Positions 25,821 to 39,158 of a stretch of DNA of 64,000 nt are shown one piece after another; within the stretch, counting starts at the first letter, position 1; each line of letters opens with the position of its first letter. The stretch is taken from positions 62,001 to 126,000 of the forward strand of contig QLIY01000243.1 of assembly GCA_003260075.1 (NCBI GenBank). Direction: 5' to 3'. Below the pieces are notes generated by a model. That model did no database searches, was not told the DNA's origin, and saw only the letters and a program-made list of their open reading frames with translations. The DNA is from Phallusia mammillata (lineage: Eukaryota > Chordata > Ascidiacea > Phlebobranchia > Ascidiidae). The translations under genes and the position numbers were made by a program.

Positions 25821-28800
25821 CTGCCCGAGTGATTATTTGATCAGTTTCAGCAGCAACAACGTTCTAACCATCGGTGACATCACCACTCGCGATGAAACGT
25901 GCCATGTATTTACTGGCAAGTTTAGCCAAAACAAATTTAACAAAATAAATACAAGTACAATTACATGGCTACCCTGCAACGATTTCATCATGCATCCCAT
26001 GAAACCACTGCGGCGATTGCTTTTTTAGCTTTAATTTATTTAAAATATAAATATGATTTTTTTACGGTTTAGAGCAGTAGTTCACGGGCATAAGCTCACT
26101 ATAAGCATCCACCAAAAGTCGGTAAACCATTTTCGTTTACAATGCTCAGAATGTGTGTTGCAAACGATTTGATTATAATTTTATCGACTATTTCCCACAC
26201 TATTTGTCCATATTGATTTTTATTTTAGCAAAATATCCAGATAGATCTTGGACTTTACAATTTAGTTGAGTTTGCTACATACATTTTTGGTATGGGCACA
26301 GGTCTTACGGGGTTACTTTTTTAGGGGGCCATGAGCCCTAAAAGTTACTTTTAGGGAGCCACGGTACATGAAAGGTCGAGAACCACTGGTTTAGAGTTTC
26401 ATGGGCATCAAAACGCGGAAAACAATTAGGTGAAAAATTACGGTGAGATAATATGAACAGGTCTAATTAAACCTTTCAATGTTAGCATAATCAGGTCACT
26501 AAATGTCATATTTTTGTTAAATTTTCAGCTCCACCACTGCTGCCGGACACCACACATGGTAAGCAATAAATTGTAGTTGCATTTCGAGACCTACATGCAT
26601 GCATCATGTCACATGACTTTGAAGGAAATGTTTCTGAACACTAACAACGAAATATTCTACAAATTAGCACACAATGAATTTGTCCCAGATCAGGGGACAC
26701 GGCTCTAATAGGGAGCGGTGGCATAATTTGTTCTGGATGTTAATGAACCACTACACACCATCAGGGAACTAATTAGATGTAGAAGCTTAATTCAAAAACA
26801 AAATATGAAAAACACAGTATTGAAACAACCATCATCAAATATTAACATAATGTTTCATGCAGTTAACACAAGTAATATCCTTCTGCAATGCACTGCCAAA
26901 GAAATCAAGCTCACCCTACCAGTCTACTTTGCGGAACACTTCCATGTAAACCACAGGACAATGCATTTATACAACTCTGCTTGTCCTCCAATATTAAATC
27001 CAGATAAAAACTCCTACACATTCACAATAGCTGGAAACCTGGCTGCAAAGTGTGGAACCCAAGTGCAGGTACAGCATAAACAGGTTTTTTTGCATACTAT
27101 ATAAGCACTATAATTACAGGGGTAACCCCAAACATGTTCGATTTTGTGTCCTCTTCTTTAAAGTAACTCTTTTCCCAGATTGACCGAAACTAATACATGT
27201 ATTGGACCTTGTATGAAAATAGCGGAGGGTTTACTTTAGATTTTCCTGAATCATAAAGTAATTAGGCCTAAAGTTAGTTAGGTATTGCCTAGTTTTAGGT
27301 CATTTTTTTCTGTTGAGCAGAAAAACACAAGTCATATAATATACATGAATGAAGTCCGCTCTTCAGTAGATCGCAATCAAACTATCTTCACAGGAGCTAC
27401 TTTTCGCATTCCATTCCAATGTGCTTTTCCATCAACGGGCAACATTATCTCAATCAACTATACGGTGGGTTGTTGCAGGATTTTTAACATGAAAGTAGTC
27501 ATAGAAAACAAAGCTTTTCAACCTTTTCCATTTTGACACAATAATAAAGGCCTACAACTTTTCTATCACCAATATTTGAATACCAGGTTGAAATTCCGAC
27601 CGCCACGTTTTTATCATCAGCGGGCGATGGTGAATTCCAACTAACGTCACAACTGTTTTCAGATGATACGTTCCAGAACACACAAGCACGGCGCACATTT
27701 TTAGTAAGTTTATGTGCCTGCAAAATATCAAAAGTATTTAATAACATGCCATGTTACTGTTATGATCATTACATACGTGGCAAAATGTATCATTTTTAAC
27801 TAACTGCATGCAGTTTAAGTTCAATTCCACATTCCAATTCCAAGTACAAAAACTACTACGCGATCCCTTGTTTCCCCAAAATCTCCAGGAACATCCTTAA
27901 CAAATATGTATTGACTTCCACATGGTGAAAAACTGCGAATAAATGTGAAAACTGTAAACGTCATTACTACATATGCATTGTAGACCACAGATTTCTTGTA
28001 TGTCCAAATTGGAATTGACACTGAAGACCCTTACCTGACAACAGTTCTACAAAGATGTTGGGCAACTCCATCGGCTGACCTCAATAATGTCATTCAATAT
28101 GACATCATTGAAAGCAGGTGCGTCCGTGGTATATATCACATTCATGATCATAATAGCAGACTAAGTCTACATTAGGTTATACATCACATACATTTTTAGT
28201 TGCCCAGTACCAGAAGCAGTTGACAACACCGTTCAAATCCTCTCAAACGGCCACAGCAGTCAAGCACGATTTGAGGCACAAGTTTTCGCTTTCATAGATG
28301 GAGACATCGTTTACCTTCATTGCGAAGTTTCCATTTGCAACTCTGCAACAGACATATGTGTACCGGTGAGTAGGCTACAGAAAGGCAGTGTTTCATACCG
28401 GAACGGAACAGACCGTTATACCGGAACGAAATAAATAACGTTTAGCTCAAATACCGGAACGAAATACCGAAATAAAAAATACTCAAAATATCGGAACGGA
28501 ACAAAATACCGTTATTTTTATTCCGGTATTTCGGTCTGCACATTTGACATGAAACAATTGCTGAAAATTTCGCGTCGTTAAGCTATAATAAAAATTGAGG
28601 CTCCTACAATTTACATCCGTTTGATCATCATTGACAAATGTTATGTGACGTAATTGATTTTAAAGCTACCGACAATAATTCTTGTGTGTTGCAATTTTCT
28701 TTCTTTTTACGCTTAAATAGATGTAAAGACCACAAAGAAATGTTCTTTTGTTAAGACCGAAATACCGAAAATACCGTAATAAATTTATATCGGTCAGACC

Positions 28801-29597
28801 GGAACGAAATATAAATATCGGTCCAGAACGAAATAATGAAATAAATAATTTGCTCAGAACGAATAACGTTATTTGGTTTCGTTCCGTTATGAAACACTGC
28901 AGCAAAGACCAAAAAATCAAACAAGATCAAAATCAAAAATAAATTACCCTATAGAAGGCAAATAGCAGATAAATTATTAACACCTTAATTGTTTCCGGTC
29001 GGTCACTCTTGTTCATTGCTGCGGATTCTAAATTACATTTTATCCAAAGACTTGTTCAGAACGTAAACGTCGGGAGATCTCTCCAAGAAACAAAAGACAA
29101 GCAGAAAATGATGTTGCCTTTCAAACAATAGGACCATTTTACAGAGAAGTTCCCGTTACCTCTACAGCATCGAATAACTATTGTACGTATAAAAACAAAC
29201 AAAAGTTTAAGCGTTTAATCGTTTTATCTATCTAATAAACAGAAAATATGCCTTTGGAAAAATATGCAGTTTGCCCCCATAATCTACGGAATTTACAACG
29301 AATCATTACAATCCCCTAAACATCCTTTTACCTAGCTAATTTATGAAAGACATTTAGGAATAAGAACAATGTACTAAAACGTAATGAAATGTAATAAATT
29401 CTCGATACTTTTGTTTAGCTTATTGGCTTGTGGGTGGAGTTTTGGGAGCTGTCGTTGTCATCTTGAATGCAGTGTCGGTTGTCGTTGCAGTCAGGTGCTA
29501 CATTGCAGGTTATAGAAACAGAAGTTCTAAAAACACATGTACTGTTTTCGGGTTTAATACTATTAGTGACAACGCCAAAGGTGGCGACGTCCCGTAA
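24771..29597 (+). CDS. Gene C: short paralogue, one pentraxin domain, no EGF, ZP, transmembrane
   Basis: Exons: 24771-24834 (signal peptide MKRSIIVLVIMAFG...), 25049-25317, 25482-25639, 25708-25915, 26529-26558 (hinge), 26863-27068, 27321-27464, 27587-27703, 27984-28117, 28200-28365, 29050-29182, 29419-29597. The single pentraxin domain leads straight into the proline hinge; pentraxins 2-3 and EGF are absent and no trace was seen in the 0.6-kb intron. Both sides of the missing block are phase 1, so the frame holds. Exon 25708-25915 contains 84 Gs in place of about 55 coding bases (the PRVLT...SSTCT stretch of gene B), and at that count its halves are one base out of register. The same exon ends in a GC donor (ACTG|GCAAG). 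ZP is intact with ten cysteines and an RKRR site; the tail stops early, after AKGGDVP. Confidence 0.78.
25737..25820. repeat. Poly-G run (84) inside a gene C exon
   Basis: Replaces the coding stretch between TCAAATCTCTACTTATGGT and CTGCCCGAGTGAT that paralogues fill with about 55 bases. Read literally it encodes polyglycine and shifts the frame. Confidence 0.95.
26075..26388. mobile_element. hAT-like MITE in gene C intron, TSD GTTTAGAG
   Basis: Left end CAGTAGTTCACGGGC, right end GTCGAGAACCACTG, perfect 8-bp duplication GTTTAGAG (26067-26074, 26389-26396). It lies exactly where gene C lacks pentraxins 2-3 and EGF. Confidence 0.75.
28386..28899. mobile_element. Fold-back MITE in gene C intron
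   Basis: Ends CAGTGTTTCATACCGGAACG and CGTTCCGTTATGAAACACTG are inverted copies, with many ACCGGAACGAAATA units inside in both orientations. Target duplication is only suggestive (CAGAAAGG/CAGCAAAG). The ORFs here are by-products of the repeats. Confidence 0.7.
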
Positions 29598-30185
29598 TGC
29601 TGACTTAAGGGGCCTAAAATTCTTTGACATAGGAAAAAATGGCATGCACATAAAATGGTGTGTTCCATCAACCTTAACCAATTAAATATTGGTAATAAGT
29701 TATGTTATTACTAATAACGATTATTTTTATCGATAGGGGTTTGTAAGTCGCCGAGATGCTCGGGGGCGTAAACAGAAAGTTGCAAACCACCAAAACTGGA
29801 AATAACTTGACTGTATAATATATGTATCATTGTGTCGAACATATTTGTGATTTTTGTAAACTGACAAAGAAATATCGATTGTAAGTAAGAAATAACGAAG
29901 TTTGCTCTTGTGGCATACGTAATAAAAAGTCTTTTGCTTGCAGAATTTTGATTGGTGTTTCACAGACAGTTAAAACCCCACAGACTACAGAACGCGTCAA
30001 TAGTTGATGCTTAGTCGTGTAAAAAATCAAAAGAACCTCCAAACGATTTGTTGTCTCCTCTAAATTGAATCTGCCCAAAATGAATTAAAATCACAAATGC
30101 TTTTGGTAAACATCATAATATGTCAAAGTATTTTTTTTCCTGTAGAAAAATCAAGTCGGTCAGCCAGGAGTTTTAATTTCTAACG

Positions 30186-30700
30186 CAGTGGTTCTCAACC
30201 TTTTTTCTTTCGCGGCCCACTTTCATTGCACAAAAAATCTGCGGCCCAGTAAATTTTTTAAAGAAAGAAACAACTATAAAATAGGTTCAAACCAAAAAAA
30301 CTGCAGAACATATTTTGAACAGATTATAAGTTCAAAATAACTTAATGCCAAAAAATCATAAAACAGCACTTTCCCTTCTTTAATCAAGCACTTTCAGTTA
30401 TGACCGAATAACTGGACAATGGATATGCTGCTATTATCTGACTTTATTGTAATCACAAAGTAGTTTATCACATTATAAACATACGGGGTTGCAGAAACTC
30501 AAAGTAACTTTATACCGTAAATAGATTAATTCAAATTAATTTACATACCTTCTCAATTCCTCCCCAAGCCATTATTATTGTAAAATTGAGTGTAGTGACA
30601 CAAATAAAAGTAAATTCCTAAACAAGCTTTCCTATTGATTGTTATGTGGCCAAAGAAAGATGCTTCCAGTGGGCCATAGTCCACTGGTTGAGAACCGCTG
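30186..30700. mobile_element. hAT-like MITE, TSD TTCTAACG
   Basis: CAGTGGTTCTCAACC at the left and GGTTGAGAACCGCTG at the right, with perfect 8-bp duplication TTCTAACG at 30178-30185 and 30701-30708. GCGGCCCA occurs twice near the left end. No coding frame of note. Confidence 0.85.
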
Positions 30701-32219
30701 TTCTAACGTAACCTGAGTTGGTTAATTTCAACTTTTGGGTGTTCATCGATAACTGTCAATAGAGCAAACATTTATCATTTTAGTGAGACAACATAAGTGT
30801 GTTAAGTTTACAGATTTATGATTTTCGAACTTTGTGTTTCAACGAGTATTAAATCTGTTTCATGCAGTTTTTAATAAATTCACCTCCTTGTTTTCGAGAA
30901 GTCTTCTGATCAAACCTTTCGTATAATTCATGAAGTTGATGTTGTCTTTTTAAAAAAATGTACCTAAAAGAAAGATATTTGTCAACGTTGTACACTTAAT
31001 GTTATTTAGCGACACCAATGCCACAATTTGTCAACGTCGTGTTGAAAATGTTTGTTGCTTTTCCTGTGATTTAAAACAGGGGCTTATTTGTATAGGGCTG
31101 CTACATAAAAAAGGTCGTTGTTTGATATAGTGAATGAAGAAACTAACAAGATAAAAGTCAGTTTGTTACAAAAAGGTAATAATACATTTTTTAAGAGAAC
31201 CTTTTAAATAGTTTTATTTCCCAGGGCGTAAACGTCCACTTTTCTTGGCACTAACGAAGTAACAGTGCCCTGTTTAGGCATTTGCTTGCACAAAAAGAAA
31301 TGAATAAAGTTTTGAGAAGTTTGGGTGTGCTGCAGTTTCGCCATGTCCATACACAAGTTCAGGAAGTGTTCATACCAAACAAACTCTTGAAAAGTTTTGA
31401 TTTCGAACAATCTCAAGGAGTCAAAGGCAGAAGTTTATAGTCCATACTGTTTGTACCAAAGAAAACGGAAATGTAGCTGTGCAAACTCTTTCAAACACAC
31501 AAAAAACGATTAAATTACTTGTTGTTACCCAACAACAGGGGTGGGCAATTAATTTTTAGAAGGGGCCTTATCAGAAAGCTGACTTTTTGGAGGGTTGAAC
31601 CAACAATAACTTGAACTTTATTCTGTTCAGTATTTACTTTCCCAGCTGCTTCCAATATTACGCTGAAATGTTAAACGCAGATTTTTTTATTCAATTTAGC
31701 GAATCAAATTCGCGTTTGAGCTCTCCAGTTTGTAAATATCAAACCATTTATGTGGTTTTCCCCAATATCCGTAGTATCACTTTGGACAATCCATGGTTTT
31801 ATCGCGTTAGACAACATGTTTTAATAGACTTTGACCAGTATCACATGTTGCAGTTCGCCTACACATGTGCGTAATTACATGACAGTCTTACCAAAAAAGC
31901 AATACTGCCGTGTTTCATGCACAGCATAAATAGGCCTAATTCTTGATTAAATCACAGTACGCCAGGCCCATTGAAGGCGCTATACCGAATCAGNTGATTA
32001 CGTTTTATTTACTTGACCTTACGCGGGCCAGACTGGGACAACTAACCGGCCGGATGTGGTCCGGGGGTCGTAAAATGCCCGGGCCTGCTCAACAGAAATG
32101 TTTGGTTTTTTTACCTAAAAAAACAAGTTGCATTAATGGCTTATGGCAGTAGCAGAGATGAGTGAAGACAACGCATCACGAAACTTTCCAACCATGAAGA
32201 AAAAGTCGCTCATCTGGTT

Positions 32220-32425
32220 AACTTACGCCAAGGTTAATCCTCCCACGGGTTTCGGATTTTAGGTCACATCGCTTGGTCTGGCACAGGTTAAGATTGTTTA
32301 ATACAGCGACAAATTTAACTAAACTCATTGTGATGACAGAGGGATTTGCAAGTAAGTATATCTGGTTTGTGATCTGTAAAGTTATAAACATAGACAAAGT
32401 GTTTCCGGCCAACTAGCTTGTCCTT
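32220..32425. repeat. Recurrent spacer sequence, copy 3
   Basis: Same block between genes C and D (GGTCTGGCACAGGTTAAGAT, then ACAGCGACAAATTTAACT). A further weak copy is at about 12035-12170. Confidence 0.6.
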
Positions 32426-32506
32426 AAATCTGCAAAGTTTATCTTCTATAAACATTCTAGCACGCGATGTCAAATTCCTTACAGTTTAAAATTACGTAGT
32501 GCAGGC

Positions 32507-32678
32507 CAGTGTTTCCCAACCGATGGATCGCGACCCAAAGTTGGCCTGTAGGCTAAATTCCATTGGGTCCAATTTTCGAAAAGCTTTCCTGATATACAAA
32601 CAAAAATACAACCCAAATAGTAAGAATGACTTTTTTTGTAAGTCGTTGGCTCGCTACAAAAAAGGTTGGGAACCACTG
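32507..32678. mobile_element. Small hAT-like MITE between genes C and D
   Basis: CAGTGTTTCCCAACC ... GGTTGGGAACCACTG with duplication GTGCAGGC/GTGTAGGC (7 of 8). 172 bp. Confidence 0.75.
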
Positions 32679-33378
32679 GTGTAGGCGAGGAGGCAACTTT
32701 AAAACCTCCCACGCGTCCATGAAAAAAGACCACCAATGTGTTTTAAGCAAAAAAAAACAATACCAAATTTGGATTTCATTGTTTGCAAGGTTGCTGTGTG
32801 GGAAAAGTAAAATTGATAGATACACAGAAAAAGCTTGTAAATTTTATTAAATGCAACAAAGACAAAAAATATTATTACAACTTATTTACATAATTTGTTC
32901 TACATAGAATCGTGGAAGTAACAAAAGTTACTAAAAATGCTGTTTCGGTGCGAATAAAATATGGTGAAAGAGAATTGCTTTAAAGACCGGACGACACTGT
33001 TAGAATTGTTGCCGAATTGCCAACTAATGTAGTCGATATAACAAGCCACAATTGATAAGCGTATATTAGGACACTTAACATTACACAAACTGAAATTCCC
33101 AACAAAACAATCTCAATAAAAAGGTCTTCTTATTTAAATACTTTTCTTGGAATATTGATTGTGTCAAAAAACTGTTGTTGGGGAATATTGCACAGCATAC
33201 AACGTCCCTCCCATAGAATAGAGCTTACCAGATCCTGTAACGTAAAGAACCAGTGAAAAAAAACGGTTGGTTAAAACAGAATTGTTAAAAAGACGTTGGA
33301 TAAATAGCAATAAATCAAGGCAAAAGGTAGGGATTCAGAAACCAAAAAAAGTCCTAAATTGTACATGCAACACAACTT

Positions 33379-33431
33379 ACATTATATATAAATTATATAT
33401 AATATTATATAATATATGTGTATATAAATAC
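33379..33431. repeat. AT-rich microsatellite
   Basis: Imperfect (TA)n tract between genes C and D. Confidence 0.85.
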
Positions 33432-33884
33432 TAAACAGAGTGATGTCTGAAAAAGAGTTATTTTTACTTTATGTTAAACCAATTTTAAAGCATGTTTGTT
33501 TGGGATTTAGATTAAAGGTATATTTTTCTGCAGTTTATCCTGCAGGAGGCTCGTGTTGAAACTAGAGATTTGGTGGAGGCACCGCCCTGCAAGTAGAGAA
33601 AAAAGTTTGAATATTTGGCTTGCAAAAAACTGCAGTATAGAATATAAAGGCCGTCAGTGACAAAATTCTACTTGCGCTAGCGATGGCTTTTGGATCTTAG
33701 CGCAAGTACTTTTCCGAAATGTGTATAAGCTTAGTCTTTTTGCTTGCTGGGATTTTTGATTCACGAAACGACTCCATACCAGTAGTAAGACATTTTTGGT
33801 AATAATCAGACGTCTTAGCATTGCTAATGGGCAAGTTTCGTATACTTTGTAGGCGGGTGAATAAAGTAGGCAGTGTAATCTTTG

Positions 33885-33925
33885 CCATTACATTTTTTTT
33901 CAGACGCACCAGGTAAGGAAACAGT
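33885..33925 (+). promoter_or_regulatory. Splice acceptor before gene D start codon
   Basis: A strong pyrimidine tract and CAG end at 33903, 22 nt before the ATG at 33926. It has the same arrangement as genes B and C but a different sequence after the acceptor. Confidence 0.45.
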
Positions 33926-36900
33926 ATGGCAATTTTATCTGTAAAGGAATCGTGCGTTGTCTTTCTGGTTGTATCGTGTGGAATCAGCTTGTGTGCTGCA
34001 GTGGATGGTAAGCTAAAATATTGATATTTCGTTTTATAACCCACCTAGATGGCGTTCACAAACATACGATTAAAAAGTGATCTCGAAAACGGCTTAACCT
34101 AAGTTAGTAAATGTTTTTGAGGATTAGTTTGTAAAGTTTACTCGCATAACAAACAGGTATTTAACGTTATTCCCCAAAAATTCTTAAAACCAGTGCACTC
34201 ACAGGCTGTAAAAACGTAAATCTTTATTTACGCTTTGTAATGACGGTAAATGACGTTTGGCTCTAATTCACCAATTGTGCCCGACACTTGTATGCGGTCC
34301 ATAACGTTTTAACGTTGCGCAGCTATTTCCGGCTTGGTGATTGTTTTTAGTGCAGTTGTGTCGCTATGTTGTCTTTTACCAAGCGAAATAAACTCAACTC
34401 AACTTAAGCTAAAATAATGGCCCCTACATATATTGCCATTTTTGTATCCCACTTATTATATATACCACATAATGGGCCTTCACACTCATAAATATGCAAA
34501 TTATTAACGTTAATAGTATGCTGTGAACTTAACTTTGTTTCGCAAAATGTTTAGTGACCTTTTGACACGGTTGTGGAAAGTACGCAGTCCTTTAACTGCA
34601 ACAACAATGTTACACGTAATTTATACATAACCAGTGTTGTATCTTAAAACTATATGTTCAAAATCAACTAGCCACGTTATAACAAACCGTTTCCTAACTG
34701 TGATTTGTGGTGTTCAGTGAGCCCTCGTCGTAGGGCAGCCAAGCTGTCCGTTCACTGATTATTTATCGCGGCTTCCCCAGACGCCTAGTTCATCTTTCGG
34801 CCTTCATATTCACTAAAGGTTTTGCCTGAAACATAAAAAACCTAACTAACGTGTAACGAGTTTCAATCATGCTGAGTTATAAAACCTTTTCAAAACTGAA
34901 AATGCGCATGCTAACTTCATAAAATCATATAGCATTGCTTTGAAAAAACAACTGATTTCAAAGGTACAACTAATCAAAAACAAACGATTTTTAAAGCCTC
35001 AAGGGTAACCACCGAAGCGATGATGCTAAAATTGCAGATAACAAACAAGAAATGCCCTACAAACAACTGTATTAAATTTCAATACATTTGGGGTAGTTTC
35101 TTACCCAAAGAACTGGTAAACTTAAAAATGATTATTTTTGGGTAAAGGGGTAAATCTAACTAAAATTTACAAAATCATTAAAATACTTCACAGTGTACCA
35201 ACCAACTAAGTATGAATTTTCTCAGGTACTAAAGTAAGTATAGTACTGTACTTTCTAAACATTGTTTACAACTTTACCCAATTTAGGGGTTAATGGGGTA
35301 AATGGTTGGACTCCGGGACATATTCTCCAAGGTGTCCAAATTTTATTCAGTCCCGACAATGTTCCAAAAACTCACCCACTTTAGGGGGCTGGTGGGATAA
35401 ATGTTGAAGCAATAGGGTGAACCGTAACAATCAACACCTAAAAAGTGCATAATCCACTGTCTACACAATTTTTCCTTGGGTCACAGACTTTAAAAACATC
35501 CAAAAACAGCAGACTTAAAATTTATAAAATTGTTCAAACATCAAAAACTAATGATCTGCTAACTTTGAAATCCTTTATTTACCACAGCTCTACAAGTATA
35601 ATCATTCCCAAATCATTTTATTTTAAAGCGGTTTGTTTACTTTAATATTTTTTTTTTTTTGAAAATGAGGGTTCCAACAAATATATACATTTTTAAAGAA
35701 TTTGCTAATTAACAATAAGATAGTAATGTGACCATCAATAGGAGTTGAATGTACAATATACTACTAAGTTTGCATTAACAAAAACTCACACAAAGATAGT
35801 TTGATATACACAGGCTAGCTAACCTTTTTAGCTAAAAATATTAACTAATAAGTTTTTACTTCATTGGCTTTTAAACAGTATGAGTGGTTGTATCATTGGT
35901 AAACTAACCACAGCCCACCGAAACTTGTTGCTTAGAATGTTTATTCTCAAGTTATTTTATTTTTCAGTAAATCAGTACAAAAGCAGCAGGCAATAAATAT
36001 TACTGTGCCATCACTTATATTATTTAAAGTAAAGAATTAAAATAGTCATTATAAAGCGGTGGTCCTGTGCCTGTAAAAAATGCTTTTATGCAGTAAACAC
36101 AAGTCAAGTCCTTCTGCAATGCACTGCTAACGAAATCAACCTCATGCTACCAGTTTACATTGCGGAACACTTTCATGCAAACCTCCAGACCATGCATTTA
36201 AATTCACTTTGTCCTCCAACATTAAGTCCTGACCAAAATATCTATGTGTTCACAATAAGTGGAAACCCGGCTGAGGAGTGTGGAACCGAAGTGGAGGTAG
36301 AACCATATAGATTACACTTATTTGCATGTTAAGCACTAATTTTATAAATAGCTAATGCTAACCTGGTTAGTCATTTGTTCCTTCCATAAAATGACTACTT
36401 CCACTTATGCTGAACCTAAAATAACAAGTTATATTAGTTTTGATTGGATACATAAAAACAGACTTGGTATTACTTTACATTTCTCAAAATCTTGCACTGC
36501 ATGAAGTCTGCTCTTTTATAACCAATCACACATCAACCTCATTTTTGTTGTGCAGACAAATGAGACTCATATCATATACAAAAATGAGGTCAGATCTTCT
36601 GTAGATGACAATCAAATAATCTTCACAGGAGCTACATTTCGCATTCCATTCCAATGTGCTTTTTCATCAACAGGCAGTGTTATCTCAATTAACTATACGG
36701 TGGGTTTGTGCAGGATTTTAAATAAAATTAAAGTCACCACAGAGCAACGTTAAACGAAAGGTCACAAAACCTTTGGTAAAGCATATATTCTTGTTTCCAA
36801 TAAAAGTTTGACATCCTTAGGTGGTTAATATCTAAAAAAATTTCTATATTTACCATCTAATCATTTAAAAAATATTTTTGAAGAAAAATGTACTTTGGGG

Positions 36901-37757
36901 TAAGAATCTATGTTTTACAGCATAAAATACAAAATTTTTGATATTGTATTTACACCCTACGCAATCTTTTTTAAGCAGCAAATTTTCTATTTCTATTTGT
37001 AATTGAAATACAAAATACAAAAAATGTCAGGCATTTCAAGGATTGCATCTGTCAGTTAACACATATAACTAACCTTTCACTATTATTAAACTGCCAGGTC
37101 GAGATTCCGACCACAATATTTTCATCAGCAGGAGGCAGTGGAGCATTCCAACTCACATCACAACTGTTTGCAGATAATTCATTCCAGAACACACAAGCTC
37201 AGAGCACATTTTCAGTAAGTTAATTGTGTCTGAAAAAAAATCGCTATTTGAGACATCACAGGAAAGATGGGCTGAAACTATTTGCTAATACATCACAGGA
37301 AAGATGGGTTGAAATTAAACCAAAATTGTTGTCTGAATTTATATAATTCAGTTTTACATCCAAATACAACTCGGCTCATTAACGTGCACAGTAATTAAAC
37401 ATGCATTTTACAAATAAAGCAGTTAAAAGTTTTGTTCTTTAGGTCAAACATAATAAACAAAAATAAACTGTGAGTCTTGTGACCAATGAAGTGCCTGGTA
37501 TCAAACACAACAATCTACACCTTATAACTACACCTAAAACAGTCCAAATTTTTTGTGGTACTTGTGGGTGACACAATAGTATAATCAACAAACCATCAGA
37601 ATTTTATGGAATTTGTGCTCCTTGTGGGGTGACTTTTTGGCCTTTTAACTAAAACACAACAGTTGACATCACACAATGGTATAATATCCAAACAGTCTCA
37701 ATTTTGTCCAAATTAGACATTTTCTACAAAAATTAATTTTATTTTGGAGGCTAAAAG

Positions 37758-37819
<62 letters not shown>

Positions 37820-39080
37820 ACAGCTCACAGTGGTACCGTGCTACTCAAATCTACACTCTGTACAGTACTATGTAATACATACAATTTTTGCCAATTCACA
37901 ATTTCACATACTGTACTGTCAAATACACCTATGTGGCAGGGTAACCAGTTGAGACTTTCATGTCAAATTTAACAGATGGCACATCAACATGACTATGCGA
38001 TTCCATCAAACTTTTTGTAGCAAAATGGGTTAGACCTTTAGATGAATGTAGGGAAAGAAAAGAAAAAACGGATAAAACAAAATCGAGTAAAAAAATAAAC
38101 AGTCAGGAGACCAATAACTACAAATCAATGCAGATTGTGTGTATGACAGTGTGTTTTATTTATAACCTGTATGCATGGTAATTAAACTTCAGTTAGTTTC
38201 AGAAGTTTAAATCAAAACTGTGTACATGTCATTACAAATGCATTGCAGACCACAGATTTCTTGTATGTGCAAATTGACCTTGCCACTGAAGACATTTACC
38301 TAAAACCAGTTCTACAACGTTGTTGGGGAACTCCTACAGCTGACCTCAATGATGCAACTCAATACGACATTATTGAAAATGAGTATGTTCATAAACTAAA
38401 CATAACCAGGCCAAAAGTTTCAAAACAAATAAAGCCATATTAATAAAATAACCACAAAAAATTGTAAAAAATCAATTCATTGCTCATTAAAACAGGGTGG
38501 TTTCATGATTTGTCTTTTTTGTCAAACATGCAAAGACAAGCTTGCAAATTAAATTAAGAATTTATTAAATGTGTAACAGACATTGCATGCATGTGAATTT
38601 AGCTGCCCAGTTCCAGAAGCAGTAGACAACACAGTTCAGATCCTTTCAGAAGACAACAGTAAAGCACGATTTGCGGCACAGATATTTGCATTTACTGATG
38701 GGAATGTAATTTATCTTCACTGTGAGGTTTCTGTTTGTAACAAGAAAACAGACACATGTGAATCAGTGGTGGGTACCCTAAACCTACATTTTTGTAATGT
38801 CTTACTTGTTTGCCCTAAAAATATATCTGGCTAAAGATCTATTGATGAACTTTTTTATCTGTTTCAAAATGAAAGATACAATTGTACTCCTTAATTTAAC
38901 ATGGTGTGGCCACGCATGAGACACCACACAAATACATTACTACAATAAAATTATTATTGCAAAGGGATGTCAAACTCCAATCCTTGTTCCCCAAGCGGTC
39001 CCTTTTAGAAACAAAAGACAAACAGAAAGTGATGTTGCCTATCAAACAATAGGACCATTTTACAGAGAAATTCCTGAAGA

Positions 39081-39158
<78 letters not shown>

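Larger units (their letters stand above)
29598..33884. other. Spacer between genes C and D
   Basis: No gene seen. It contains MITEs at 30186 and 32507, a lone hAT-like left end (CAGGGGTGGGCAA) at 31536, a GC-rich patch at 32020-32100, an ambiguous base at 31994 and the recurrent spacer block. Confidence 0.65.

Noticed and set aside
25732..26028. Open frame encoding a long polyglycine protein
   Set aside because: It is created by the poly-G run inside the gene C exon; the downstream part (CPSDYLISF...) is the pentraxin exon.
28748..28942. Overlapping open frames on both strands
   Set aside because: They come from the inverted ACCGGAACGAAATA units of a fold-back MITE, not from genes.
37758..39158. 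Poly-C runs as telomeric or i-motif regulatory DNA
   Set aside because: They are pure homopolymers, one replaces exon sequence and similar runs separate allelic copies elsewhere, so a sequencing or assembly origin is more likely.
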